Source of the DNA: Diogma glabrata | Lineage: Eukaryota; Arthropoda; Insecta; Diptera; Cylindrotomidae | Reading direction: 5' to 3' | Length of the DNA: 64,000 nucleotides | NCBI GenBank assembly: GCA_963693315.1 | Contig: OY856188.1 | Location: 99,608,915-99,672,914, forward strand | Shown: piece by piece, positions 46,655-57,670 of the stretch | Layout of the letters: every line of letters begins with the position of its first letter | How positions within the stretch are numbered: the stretch's first letter is position 1 | The notes under the pieces: generated by a model | What the model was told of the DNA's origin: nothing | Databases searched by the model: none | Seen by the model: the letters and a program-made list of their open reading frames with translations, nothing else | Program-made: the position numbers and the translations under genes

Positions 46655-46672
46655 TGGTCCTTCGAATCGGAT
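46655..46672 (+). other. Primer-binding site, likely tRNA-Tyr
   Basis: Three bases after the 5' LTR comes TGGTCCTTCGAATCGGAT. Its complement would be the 3' end of a tRNA ending in TCGAAGGA-CCA. A tRNA-Tyr whose 5' end starts CCTTCGA, as in insects, fits. The assignment is inference from known tRNA ends. Confidence 0.6.
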
Positions 46673-47087
46673 TGGAGAACAAGGGATTTTTGGAAATATA
46701 CACCACGTTTGGAATCATCCATCAACAAATATTTAAGTATCAAACAACTTTTTAAAATATTTTATTAAATTTTCTTCATATTCTTCATTGAAACTTCATT
46801 TCTTCAATAAAATTTAATATTTTTTATATAAATAATTTTTGATATTTGAATTATGATATATTTTTAAATAAAAGGTGCAAGTAAAATTATTTGGAACAGT
46901 TACATTATATTATTTTTGATGTGTTGTTAATAAGTTTATGACAAAAATATACAAACCAGTTTTGCTGTGAATTTAATAAATTTGTGAATTTAACGATTAG
47001 AAATTTTTTAGCATTGATTTATTTGTACTTTTTTATATTCTTTTTCTGTGGATACTTTAATAAACACATAACTCTAATTTGAATAAA

Positions 47088-50000
47088 ATGGAGTCATTAT
47101 TGAAACGCAGAAGTAACGCGAAAGGTTTAATGACCAAAATAATTAATTTTGCCAAAGCGTTAGATGAAAATAGTTCATATGATGATGTTAAAACGCGTCT
47201 AGATAGAACACATGAAATTTGGGCTACATTTTTAAAATTGGAAGAGGAGATATTTGAACGAGATGTAACAAAACCATCTGAGGTATTAGAATTCGATGAT
47301 GCTTATTACACAGCTACATCTTTGCTAAATGGATGGATTCGGAAAAATCATTCATCCAATCAAAATCCTATGGTAACCATTAGTAACAATGATTCTTCTG
47401 CATCGCATTTGCACAACCAATCAGGTATAAGCGCAGATATTAAGCTACCACGAATAAATATACCAACATTTTGTGGAGATTACGGCGAATGGCATTCTTT
47501 TTACGATTTGTTCTCAGCTAGTGTTCACGATAATACGTCTTTAAGTGCAGCACAAAAGTTCCAATATTTAAAGGGTTTGTTAAAAGGTGAACCCGCTACT
47601 TTAATTAGACATTTTTCTATCACAGAAGCGAACTATATTGAAGCGTTTCAAAAATTATGTCTGCGTTATGATCGCAAGCGACATATAACTAATTCTTTTA
47701 TTAAATCATTATTAGAACAAGTTAGTATTCACAATCCTTCATCAGCAAATATTCAAAAGATTAATGACACTCTAGATGAGGTAGTAAGAGGTTTAAAGGC
47801 ACTTGGCCCTCAAGCTGAATCACGAGATCCATGGCTCATTTACATAGTTGTTAACAAGCTTGATGATGAAACTCGTCAACTTTGGGCTCAAAAAACATGT
47901 AAACAGGAATTTCCTACAATAGCCGATCTCTCTTCATTTTTAACAACAAGAAGTGATTCTCTTGAGGGAATTCGTCTAACAAATAAAAAATATATAAAAC
48001 CTGTTAACACAGCATCACTTACAGTAACAGCTTCTAAGGTGTTATGTCCATTGTGTCAAACTGATCATAAATTATATGAATGCCCCAAATTTAAAGAAAT
48101 GACAATTGAGGATAGACGTGAATTTATGAGTGAACATAACAGATGTTATAATTGTCTGAGTGGTACTCATAATGTCAAAAAATGTAAAGTTTACAAATCA
48201 TGCAATATATGTCGCAAAAGGCACAATACTTTGCTTCATTTGAATCAAATAAATTCATTAACAACATCTCCAAAAGTAACTTCAAAGTCATCTTCAACCT
48301 CTCAGTCATCTTCAATCAACACATCTTCACAAAACATTTCTCCAATCAACACATCTTCACAAAACATTTCTTCAGTCAATACATCTTCTCACAACATTGC
48401 TCCAATCAACACATCATCTTGTAATACTTCATCTTCAATGCAATCCGTTCCAAATCGAACATCTCTTCAATCCATATCAAATACACAGTTAACCAACAAT
48501 GACATCCCAGCACAATCTACTGCAGTTAATCCTGTAAACGTGTTTCAAACTTTTAACAATAATTTTCAATCTCTTCTACCGACAGCACTTGTTAGAATCA
48601 AAGACAAATTTGGCTGTTATCAGGTATGCAGAGCGTTACTTGATTCTGGATCTCAGGCTTCCTTCATAACTGAAGCATGCGTCCAACGTTTAGGTTTATC
48701 ACGACAAAGTGCAAGGATTACAATTGCTGGCGTCGGTTCAATTGGAGCAACCACTTCAAAGGGAATGACTACAATCGAGGTTACTTCACAATTTCAACCG
48801 GACAAACAGTGTTGTCTTTTAGTGAAAGTTTTAATTCTTTCCAAAATTTCTGCAGAATTACCTATTCAAAACTTTGAATATGCATCTTGGAAAAAATTAA
48901 AATCTCTCAAACTGGCGGATCCTAACTTTAACAAGAGGAGCTCAATTGATATACTTCTTGGTGCGGATCAATTCTTTGAAGTTCTTCGTGATGGTCGTGA
49001 AGTTGACGATACGGGAAAAACTATTGCACAAAATACGTGTTTTGGTTGGGTGATCGTAGGTCCTACTATAAACTCATCCATTGTAAATGTATGTCATACT
49101 ACAAATCTCGATCAAGCAGTGAGTTTAGACCAAACCATTAGAAAGTTCTGGGAGATTGAGGAAATTCAGCAACCAAAAGCACTTACTTCAGAAGAGTTAG
49201 CATGTGAAAATCATTTTAAACAACATCTTATCAAATCTGACGGAAGGTTTATTGTTAAACTACCATTTAAGGATGAAACCATTGAGCTTGGCAACTCTGT
49301 AAAATCGGCTATAAGCAGACTTTTCGCTATGGAGAGAAAATTCATAAAGGATGAGTCTCTAAAAATGCAATATATTTCCTTTATGAAAGAATATTTGCGA
49401 TTAGGGCATATGGAGAAGGTACCTTCAAACAGTTATAACAATTTATCTTTTTATATGCCACATCACGCTGTCACAAAAGAAAGTAGCACTTCGACAAAGC
49501 TGCGAGTAGTTTTTGACGCTTCAGCAAAAACTACGTCTGGCAAATCATTGAATGATCATCTTATGGTGGGTCCAACTATTCAAGGTTCTTTGTATGCTAT
49601 TTTACTGAGATTTAGGACTCACAGGTATGTTTTAAATGCAGACATACAAAAAATGTATCGTCAAATTATGGTTCCCAAGTCAGATGCTGACTATCAACGT
49701 ATAGTGTGGCGAGAGAATCCAAATGAACCAATTCAACATTACAAGCTTCTCACAGTTACGTACGGTACAGCTTCAGCACCCTTTGTAGCTGTTAGATGTT
49801 TGCATCAACTAGCAGAGGAAAATAAATATAAATATCCACTGGCATCATCTGTATTGGAAAACGATTTTTACATCGATGATATGATGACTGGTGCAGATTC
49901 TATTTCCCAAACTATTCATCTTCAAGAAACTATCACCGAAATATTGGAATCTGGCAATTTTCATTTGCGAAAGTGGACTTCCAACCTTCCAGAAATACTT

Positions 50001-52400
50001 CAAAATATACCAGAACAACATCGAGAACTTTCTCCTATACAAATAGAGGAAGATAGTTCTGTTAAATTATTAGGCCTACAGTGGAATCCTGCTTCAGATT
50101 GCTTTTTATTTAACATAATCCTACCAAGAGAAATAGTCAACACAAAGCGGCAATTACTTTCAGAATCTTCAAAGATATTCGATCCAATTGGTTGGCTTTC
50201 ACCATCAATAGTTGTTATCAAGATAATGTTTCAAAAGCTATGGCTTACTAATTTGCAGTGGGACGATGAGATTCCGAACAGCATAAAGGAAGATTGGTCG
50301 ATATTTAGAACACAATTGTCAGAGTTACGTAAAATTAGAATTAGTCGCTGGCTTTGCACATCAAATCAACCAATTCAATTACATGGATTTTCGGATGCGT
50401 CGGAAAACGCATACGCCGCAGTTGTGTATTGTCGTTGCGTTGATGATTCTGGCAATATAATTGTAACATTGGTCAGTGCCAAAACGAAAGTTGCTCCTAT
50501 TAAGCAGCTTTCGATCCCAAGACTGGAATTATGTGCAGCATTATTGGTATCGAAACTTTTGAAATTAGTAGCTGATTCACTAAAATATGATTCATGTGAA
50601 TTGTTTGCATGGACCGATTCTACCATAGTCTTAGAATGGCTTTCAAAACATCCAAAAGAATGGAAAACTTTTATTGGTAATCGTACTTCAGAAATTTTGG
50701 TAAATCTTCCAAGAGGACGCTGGCAGCATATCTCTTCAATCGATAATCCAGCAGATTGCGCTTCTCGAGGGCTATTTCCAAGTAAATTAGTGAATTTTAA
50801 TTTATGGTGGGAGGGGCCTCCCTGGTTAACAAAACCAGCTGATGATTGGCCTAAGGCAAAATATACTGCACCAGATCTGATAAATTTAGAATGTCGTACA
50901 CCCAAAACACAAATCTGTCTTGTTACCGATTCAACCAACTTAATGAATGATTTAACAACAAAATATTCATCATTTTTTAAACTAACACTAATTTTAGCTT
51001 GGATTCGTCGCTTCACAACTAATAGCAGAATTGAAGTTGTCACGCAGCGGAACTTCAATTTCATTAATAGTGATGAACTTCATAAAGCTAGCAATGTCAT
51101 ATTTATTTGGGTTCAACAAATGACGTATTCCAAAGAAATTTTATCACTTCAAACAAAATCTGAAGTACCAAAGGACAGTAAATTGGCTGCACTGCATCCA
51201 TTCATAGATGGTAATGGAGTCCTGAGAGTAGGAGGTAGAATACAAAAGGCTGATATATCATATGATGCGAAGCATCCTGTTATTTTACCTGCAGCACACA
51301 TAATAACCGAAAATATAGTTAAAGAATCACATATTAAGTATCTTCATGCTGGGCCTACCTTACTTTCTTCAATATTGCATCAAAGGTTTTGGATAGTAGG
51401 TTCAAAAAAATGTATAGCGAAGGTTATAAACAGGTGCGTTACGTGCATACGTCACAAAAAAACAACAAGTCAACAACTAATGGGCAATCTACCTGAATTC
51501 AGAGTCAATCATTCCAGACCATTTTTGAAAACTGGTGTAGATTTTGCAGGTCCATTATTGTTAAAATCCTTGAAAGGTCGCGGCGGCAAAATCTTTAAAA
51601 GCTACATTGCCATATTTGTATGCTTAAGTACAAAGGCAGTTCATATAGAATTGGCAACAGATATATCAAGTGACACGTTCATAGCTGCGTTGACCAGATT
51701 TACTTCCAGAAGAGGATTGTGCACAGATATCTACTGTGACAACGGCACAAATTTTGTTGGTGCCAAGAACATTTTCAAAACACAAAATTTAATTTCAAAA
51801 ACTTTATTAAATAAAAACATTAATTGGCATTTTATTCCCCCAGGAGCTCCACATTTCGGCGGCTTATGGGAGGCTGCTGTGAAATCAGCCAAGTATCACT
51901 TATATAGAGTAATTGGTCAATGTACTCTAACATTTGAAGAAATGACCACTATTTTAGTCCAAATTGAGGCAATGATGAATTCTCGTCCGTTATGTCAACA
52001 AAACAACGATGATCTGGATCCACTTACTCCGGCGCATTTTCTGGTCGGTCACTCACTGCAAGCAATTCCAGAACCAGATCATGATCCATTATCTTCATCA
52101 TACCTTCCACGATGGCAACATCTACAAAGAATGACACAGCATTTTTGGATGAGATGGCAGCGAGAATATCTTAACCAGTTGCAAAAGAGAAACAAATGGA
52201 AAAATGAATCAAAAAATGTACAGTTGAATGATTTAGTAGTTGTAAAAGAAGAGAACTTACCTCCAACAAAGTGGTCCATGGGCAGAATAATTGAAATACA
52301 TCAAGGAGATGATGGTCTAGTACGAGTTGTTACCATCAAAACCAAATCAGGTCACTTCAAAAGACCAGTTACAAAGCTATGCATACTTCCAACATCTTGA
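47088..52400 (+). CDS. BEL/Pao gag-pol polyprotein, 1770 codons
   Basis: The first ATG is at 47088. A frame counted from an upstream TTG at 47079 would add three residues. By residue, 130-160 is a gag segment (LPRINIPTFCGDYGEWHSFY). Cys/His knuckles begin at about 320 with CPLCQTDHKLYEC, followed by CYNCLSGTHNVKKC. An aspartic protease active site LLDSGSQASF has its Asp at 519. The Pao-type reverse transcriptase has NADIQKMYRQI at about 850 and FYIDDMM at about 927. The RNase H region has HGFSDASENAYAA at about 1100 and AWTDSTIVL at about 1174. The integrase has a zinc-binding start (about 1414-1460), GVDFAGP (about 1483), CDNGTNF (Asp 1551) and FGGLWEAAVK (Glu 1595). The C-terminal domain has WSMGRIIEIH. 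The frame has no break, so it may be active. Confidence 0.95.
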   Translation: MESLLKRRSNAKGLMTKIINFAKALDENSSYDDVKTRLDRTHEIWATFLKLEEEIFERDVTKPSEVLEFDDAYYTATSLLNGWIRKNHSSNQNPMVTISNNDSSASHLHNQSGISADIKLPRINIPTFCGDYGEWHSFYDLFSASVHDNTSLSAAQKFQYLKGLLKGEPATLIRHFSITEANYIEAFQKLCLRYDRKRHITNSFIKSLLEQVSIHNPSSANIQKINDTLDEVVRGLKALGPQAESRDPWLIYIVVNKLDDETRQLWAQKTCKQEFPTIADLSSFLTTRSDSLEGIRLTNKKYIKPVNTASLTVTASKVLCPLCQTDHKLYECPKFKEMTIEDRREFMSEHNRCYNCLSGTHNVKKCKVYKSCNICRKRHNTLLHLNQINSLTTSPKVTSKSSSTSQSSSINTSSQNISPINTSSQNISSVNTSSHNIAPINTSSCNTSSSMQSVPNRTSLQSISNTQLTNNDIPAQSTAVNPVNVFQTFNNNFQSLLPTALVRIKDKFGCYQVCRALLDSGSQASFITEACVQRLGLSRQSARITIAGVGSIGATTSKGMTTIEVTSQFQPDKQCCLLVKVLILSKISAELPIQNFEYASWKKLKSLKLADPNFNKRSSIDILLGADQFFEVLRDGREVDDTGKTIAQNTCFGWVIVGPTINSSIVNVCHTTNLDQAVSLDQTIRKFWEIEEIQQPKALTSEELACENHFKQHLIKSDGRFIVKLPFKDETIELGNSVKSAISRLFAMERKFIKDESLKMQYISFMKEYLRLGHMEKVPSNSYNNLSFYMPHHAVTKESSTSTKLRVVFDASAKTTSGKSLNDHLMVGPTIQGSLYAILLRFRTHRYVLNADIQKMYRQIMVPKSDADYQRIVWRENPNEPIQHYKLLTVTYGTASAPFVAVRCLHQLAEENKYKYPLASSVLENDFYIDDMMTGADSISQTIHLQETITEILESGNFHLRKWTSNLPEILQNIPEQHRELSPIQIEEDSSVKLLGLQWNPASDCFLFNIILPREIVNTKRQLLSESSKIFDPIGWLSPSIVVIKIMFQKLWLTNLQWDDEIPNSIKEDWSIFRTQLSELRKIRISRWLCTSNQPIQLHGFSDASENAYAAVVYCRCVDDSGNIIVTLVSAKTKVAPIKQLSIPRLELCAALLVSKLLKLVADSLKYDSCELFAWTDSTIVLEWLSKHPKEWKTFIGNRTSEILVNLPRGRWQHISSIDNPADCASRGLFPSKLVNFNLWWEGPPWLTKPADDWPKAKYTAPDLINLECRTPKTQICLVTDSTNLMNDLTTKYSSFFKLTLILAWIRRFTTNSRIEVVTQRNFNFINSDELHKASNVIFIWVQQMTYSKEILSLQTKSEVPKDSKLAALHPFIDGNGVLRVGGRIQKADISYDAKHPVILPAAHIITENIVKESHIKYLHAGPTLLSSILHQRFWIVGSKKCIAKVINRCVTCIRHKKTTSQQLMGNLPEFRVNHSRPFLKTGVDFAGPLLLKSLKGRGGKIFKSYIAIFVCLSTKAVHIELATDISSDTFIAALTRFTSRRGLCTDIYCDNGTNFVGAKNIFKTQNLISKTLLNKNINWHFIPPGAPHFGGLWEAAVKSAKYHLYRVIGQCTLTFEEMTTILVQIEAMMNSRPLCQQNNDDLDPLTPAHFLVGHSLQAIPEPDHDPLSSSYLPRWQHLQRMTQHFWMRWQREYLNQLQKRNKWKNESKNVQLNDLVVVKEENLPPTKWSMGRIIEIHQGDDGLVRVVTIKTKSGHFKRPVTKLCILPTS

Positions 52401-52425
52401 ATCAACTGATTCAACGGGGCCGGAA

Positions 52426-52710
52426 TGTTCAGATTACAATGTTCAAATTATTTAAAATTAATTATAATAATGTTTATTTGCCGTTAGATGGCACCTTTGT
52501 ATATTTGTTAACTTTTATTCAGCAATTAAAATAACAATATAGATGTCAGTTTTATATAATTCAATTTTGTGTAAAATATTAACAATAAAATAAAATTGTA
52601 ATTTCTTCTTATTTGTGAGCTCAAACAATAAACATCAATTTTTTATAACATAATCTCAAAGTTTTTTTTTGTTTTAATTTTGATATTAAAAAGTGAAAAG
52701 TGAGCAAACA
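52426..52710 (+). repeat. BEL/Pao 3' LTR
   Basis: 285 bp, identical to the 5' LTR except for one base. It is preceded by the purine-rich GGGGCCGGAA (52416..52425), a possible plus-strand primer site, 16 bases after the gag-pol stop. Confidence 0.95.
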
Positions 52711-52715
52711 AAAAT

Positions 52716-54164
52716 ACATTTGAATTATAATGATATGTCAATAAAATTTGAAAAGATTTATATTGTATTACAAATCTTAATATTTGTTTCCTAAAATCAT
52801 AAATCAAAACTTGATCCGATTACAATTTAAATAAAAACAAGCTTATTATGTATACTGTGTCGATTGCCTAGTCGATTGTAGAAACTTTTATGTGTATCAT
52901 AAAAATTTATGAATATTTTTGCATACCATTTAATATTAATAATAAGTTAAAGTTTTTCTTTTCAATTACAGAACAGTTAAATAAAAATAAGATAAATAAA
53001 AATTTCACAAACTATTCGATAATATTTTCAACTTGATTATCATGTTTTCAATCACGTTTTAATTTTTTTTTATCTGAAACATTTTATACAATATACATAA
53101 CATAAGATTGAATAGATGCATGCACTTTGAATTTGATTATGTAAAACCGAACTTGAATAATTTGTAATTTAAAAATTCTTTGCATGATAAAGTTAAGACG
53201 AAAATAAACTTTATTTAAAAATTAATATTTAATTATTCAATAAAAATAAAAGTTTTAAGTATTAGTAAACCAATTAAAGAAAATGTTGAGCATTTTTGCC
53301 AACGTACTTCAAGTAATATTAAATTATTTTTAAAGATGAATTGGAATTGAATGAATGATAAACAATGTTTAGAATTTCTCTATTTTAAATAATATTTATC
53401 TCTAAAATGATTATCAAAAACAAAACCTTTTCTGTTATTACGCAAAACAAAACTATAACTAGCCACTTCACTACGATATTAATCTCTGACACTATGAATT
53501 ATGAATATAGGTTAGCGGTTTTTATACGACAAACGTTATGAAGTCAAAGAAATGAATTTAAACGAAATATTATTTCGATGAATATCAAAGTAGCTTATTT
53601 TAGCTTCCGGATATAACAGTTTTGTAGACGTTATTCGTGAATTATTTCAATCACAATCAATATTAATAATCATAACATAATTAAGTTTTTGGATTTTACT
53701 TTAATAAGAATACATAATTTTGTTGATTTAAAATTAAATGAAAATGAATGTTTAATAGAAAATATTTTCAGAAGTTTGCTGAGTCATGAACCAAATTACT
53801 ACTATATTGTCTGGTTTTTCTTGACTTTTTACTTACAACTTTTAACCAATTTCGCATAGATGTTCAAAACAAACATCAAACATTTTATTGTGATTTTGTT
53901 CTGGAATTTTTTAATCAAAAATTTTGTGAAAGCGTTTTTGGAGTATTTGGTCGTTTTACGAGCAGTTTAATAAGAGTTTGTATTGTTAGTTTCTACTGTA
54001 TATAAACAAAATTGTAGGATAATCTTTGTTGAAATGTTTTGTATCTTGCTTGAGGAGTCAGAATACGATTAATAATTAGTAATGTCAAGGTATGATCTTC
54101 AGTTTGTTATGTCTTCGGTTTCAATAATTTAACTAGAGGAATGAAAAAAACAAAACAAATGAAA
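52716..54164. other. AT-rich, nothing supported
   Basis: I see no open frame of interest or inverted repeat. It may be an intron of the host gene or intergenic. Confidence 0.45.
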
Positions 54165-54388
54165 AAAACAAACAAAAAAAATTATTAAAGTCGGTAAACC
54201 CGTTCGAGCACAGTTTAACTTTAATCTTAGCTTGTCACTAAATTTCTTAACCAATTTCGAGCCACCCTGTGTAAAAACTAGTGAAAAATAAAAAACATGT
54301 ATCAATTTTTTTATTAAAATAACGATTACCAAAATTTCGGAAATAGTCTGTTTCACGTCATCGGCATTTTGATTCAATATTCCACCGA
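54165..54388. mobile_element. MITE-like element, copy C
   Basis: It contains CGTTCGAGCACAGTTTAACT, CGAGCCACCCTGTGT and AACATGTATCAATTTTTTTA. It ends CATCGGCATTTTGATTCAAT and then ATTCCACC, the inverse of the GATGGAAAATCGAATCAAGA terminus. The left end is replaced by an A-rich tract. The minus-strand frame of 82 codons across it is a shadow. Confidence 0.6.
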
Positions 54389-55485
54389 CTATTAATTAAT
54401 TCACTTTCTCTTGTTTATAACTAATTAATGTGCAACTAAAAAACAATACTTTTTTTAATAATTGTATAAACAAAATACGTTGTTCTTCTCAATTGATCCA
54501 TATCATGTATTTTGATTGTTTATTATAACGCGATTTAACGATATCGATCACAGATCTAAATAAATAGAGCGAATAAGCAAATCGATCGATTGAAGTACTT
54601 ATATATATCCACCTGAAGTATTTTCATTGATTACCATTACAGTTTCTGGTTAGATAATAGCGAAAATAAAATGAATTAATCCAAATTGATAAGAATTACA
54701 AATAACACCCTTGGATTATGAAATGTAAAAAAAAGATAATGGAAATTTTATTAGTGAATAAATTACAGAAAATGAAGAAAATTTGGTTTTATATACCAAA
54801 AAAAAACCTTTTTAAAAATCAATCAAAAATTTCAAGTGATAAAAATTTCAATAAAATCAAAATAATCGATATAAAGTTATTCACATAAAAATGTAAATAT
54901 TAAATTATTTTTAATGAATTTTTTTTTGTCATCGTGAAAACAATTCTGTTAACTCATCTTTATTGTTCGGATATACGTTTTTCATTTTCCATTATTTATG
55001 CCTGTTGAAATGAAAAGTTATATTTATTTTTTTTAATATAATTGAGAAAAAATATCATTTTTTAAAATACGAGGAGTACATGTGCACAATGTTTGCGCGT
55101 TGGTTATGCAAATATTTATCGAATCACTACATAAATTATGAGTTTGATTTTCAAGTTTGCTGGAAAAATTTAGGAGATTGTTTGCTGTTGTTTTATTATT
55201 TACTGATATTGATCTGTAATGTAAAATATTTAAACATCACGAGTTTAATTTACCAATTCAAAGTTTAATTGAGGAATAAACTAAATTATAATAATATTTG
55301 AAGTATTTTTTTTTCAAAAGTAAAGCTATTTAGAAAGATTTCTTTCACCTTTCACTCAAAAATGAAATACAAAAAGAGCAAATGAGTTAATAATCCAATT
55401 TAAAATTTATTATCTGAAAAAATTAATTAGTTGGTTTGGTAATTGGTACCATAACTAATATAATTCTTTGAATTTTATGGATGCA
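54389..55485. other. AT-rich, nothing supported
   Basis: A 62-codon open stretch at 55080..55268 has no recognisable family pattern. I see nothing else. Confidence 0.4.
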
Positions 55486-55675
55486 TATAAATGATAGTCA
55501 CAAAAACAAAACTATTGCGTTCGACGATTCACAGTCGCAGTTCTTATCAATAATTACGGCATTACATATTAAGCTTTTTTATCAAATTAAAATCATTTTC
55601 CACAAATCATCTCCACAAATCAGTTAATTCAGTTTAATTATTGGAAGCGACTGATACAATTGTCAAACCACTCAG
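55486..55675 (+). promoter_or_regulatory. Candidate TATA promoter with ATG-free 5' UTR exon
   Basis: TATAAATG at 55486 is followed within about 45 bp by TTCACAGTCGCAGTTC, which could hold an initiator. About 145 bp of ATG-free sequence then leads to CACTCAG and a good donor GTGAGC (exon end 55675). This is what a non-coding first exon of a plus-strand gene, continuing beyond the window, would look like. No coding exon follows in the window, so it stays a guess. Confidence 0.25.
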
Positions 55676-56119
55676 GTGAGCTGCCCCGCTGCTTAAATAT
55701 ATAAAATATTTCTAATCTGCTTCTTGTGTATCTATGTTTTGTAACTTGTACTCATAAAGGTGCATTGTTTTGGATGCACCACTACAAGTAAAATGGGTTT
55801 TTTTATTTCGAAATTTTGATTTTTTGGTTTGTATCATCCAATAAAATTGAAAAAAAAAATGGAAAAAGTAGAAAAAATAAATATACCCTAAACTAAAATT
55901 AATGCTGAAATGTTATCAAAAGCAGCTTCTTATTTTGGAGAAAGAAGCAGAGTCGGATCGCAGTCGAAACAGATCTGTAAAATAAAGACTCTGATGGCAC
56001 AATATATCAACAATAATAAAAATTCCCGACGATTTCGATAAATCGCGCCATTCTGATTTAATTCAATTCTGATTTAATGGTAAGAAACTAGTAAGTTGAG
56101 TCATACACAATAATACAAA

Positions 56120-56760
56120 TACAGAATTCCGAAACCAACAGACCCACTCATGGGGATCAACAAACCTTTTTTTCACCCTTCCCCACTCCCATCCCCTAAA
56201 CACAAAGCAATAAAATTATTTAATACTTTGCTATATTTTTCGTTAAGAGTTTATCAAATTTCCTGTCTGTATGAATTTTTTCAAATTTTTCTGTCAATCA
56301 ACGAAGAAACGTAGGAGGGAGGACCCTGTTGTCCCTTTTTTGACAAAAAATCAAAAACTGTGAATCACAAAATTCTAAAAAAAATTGCAATGGTTCTTAT
56401 TTTTGGTGCTCTTTAAAATGACACCCACCTCATGTGGGTCAAAAAACCCTTTTTTTCATCCTTCCCCACTCCCATCCCCTAACGACATAGAAATAAAATC
56501 ATTTGAGACTTCGATATATTTCTCGTTAAGAGTTTATCAAATTTTCTGTCTCTGAATTTTTTTCAAATTTTTCTGTCAATCAACAAAGAAACATAGGGGG
56601 AGGGACAAACTTTTTGTTGCACTTTTGAGACAAAAATTCAAAAACGGTGCAAAAAAACAACTTTTGAGACAAAATTCTAAAAATAAATACAATATTTTTT
56701 AATTTTGGTGCTCTTTAAAATGACACCGCACTGGACCGGGTTTTAAATGATGTTTTTACC
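56120..56760 (+). repeat. Tandem duplication, about 300 bp, two copies plus a fragment
   Basis: Copies start near 56135 and 56430. Shared words include CTTCCCCACTCCCATCCCCT, CGTTAAGAGTTTATCAAATT, TTTCAAATTTTTCTGTCAAT and TTTGGTGCTCTTTAAAATGA. A third partial copy starts near 56740 (CTCATTTCCACCCCCTTAAT). A 127-codon frame at 56747..57130 lies mostly after it and has no recognisable pattern. Confidence 0.75.
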
Positions 56761-57359
56761 GCTTCTCATTTCCACCCCCTTAATAAATATAGTTATTAGT
56801 ACATATTTGATAATTTACATTTTTACAATATTAATTCGGTCTGAAAGACCTAAGTATTACATTTTCGTTTTAGGACCTACTGTTTCTAAAAAGACAAAAA
56901 AAAATAATTTTCTGTTTGCTGGCCTGCTGGCCGTCCGTCCGTCACAACGTACGAGATCTAGAAAATCGCTGGAGGGATTTCAAAAATTTTTGTTTCTAAA
57001 AATAGGTATCTATAATAGGTCTAAAAATGGGAAGAGCCAAAAGGACGATTTGTTTGATAACTGTACCGAAAGTGTGTTAAAAAAATCGTCGAGTGTATCA
57101 AAACAAGGAAATTTGCTTACTTTTGGTTAAAAAACGGTAATTTTAAGTGGTAATTAGTAACCTTGAATTTAAATTTTTAAGAAATCTTGATGGTTGGGAT
57201 AGGCATGTGAGACCAAAAACTAGATAATTGTATTATAAGTTTGTCAAAAAAATATTGTCATGTGTGTCATAACAATGATTATCATTTATTTTTAACCAAA
57301 TTTGTTGGAAAAAATAAAATTAATTATTTGTTTGACATGAAATGTAATTGAACATGAAA

Positions 57360-57670
57360 TTGGACATAGAAATTTTTGATTTTATTATAATTTTTTAAAC
57401 ATTTTTGGAATTTTGAAAAAGTTTGTATTTTTGATTTTGTTATACTTTGTGCGATATTTTTAAAATTTTAGAAAAAGTTTGAATTTTTGATTTTATTATA
57501 ATTTTAGGAATATTTTTAGGATTTTGAAAAAGTTTGTATTTTTGATTTTATTATAATTTTTGGAATTTTGAAAAAAGTTTGTGTTTTTGATTTTGTTATA
57601 ATTTTTGCAATATTTTTAGAATTTTGGAAAAAGATTGAATTTTTGGAATATTATAAGAATTTTGGAAAAA
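57360..57670. repeat. Minisatellite, about 55-60 bp unit, left block
   Basis: Degenerate repeats of a unit with TTTTGATTTTATTATAATTT, GGAATATTTTTAGAATTTTG and AAAAAGTTTG. About five copies. The same unit returns at 58440..58680. Confidence 0.75.

Larger units (their letters stand above)
46367..52710 (+). mobile_element. Full-length BEL/Pao LTR retrotransposon
   Basis: Two 285-bp LTRs (46367..46651 and 52426..52710), each starting TGTTCAGATTACA and ending GAGCAAACA, flank one intact gag-pol frame. AAAAT directly precedes the left LTR (46362..46366) and directly follows the right LTR (52711..52715), a 5-bp target duplication. The LTRs differ at one base that I can see, so the insertion is recent. 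There is no env-like frame. It lies upstream of the host gene's first visible exon, in the same orientation as the nested gene. Confidence 0.96.

Noticed and set aside
50375..51064. 229-codon minus-strand open frame
   Set aside because: It lies antisense within the intact BEL/Pao gag-pol frame and is a shadow of it.
56747..57130. 127-codon plus-strand frame with a hydrophobic start
   Set aside because: It starts within the third fragment of a tandem repeat and runs into low-complexity sequence. There is no recognisable domain.
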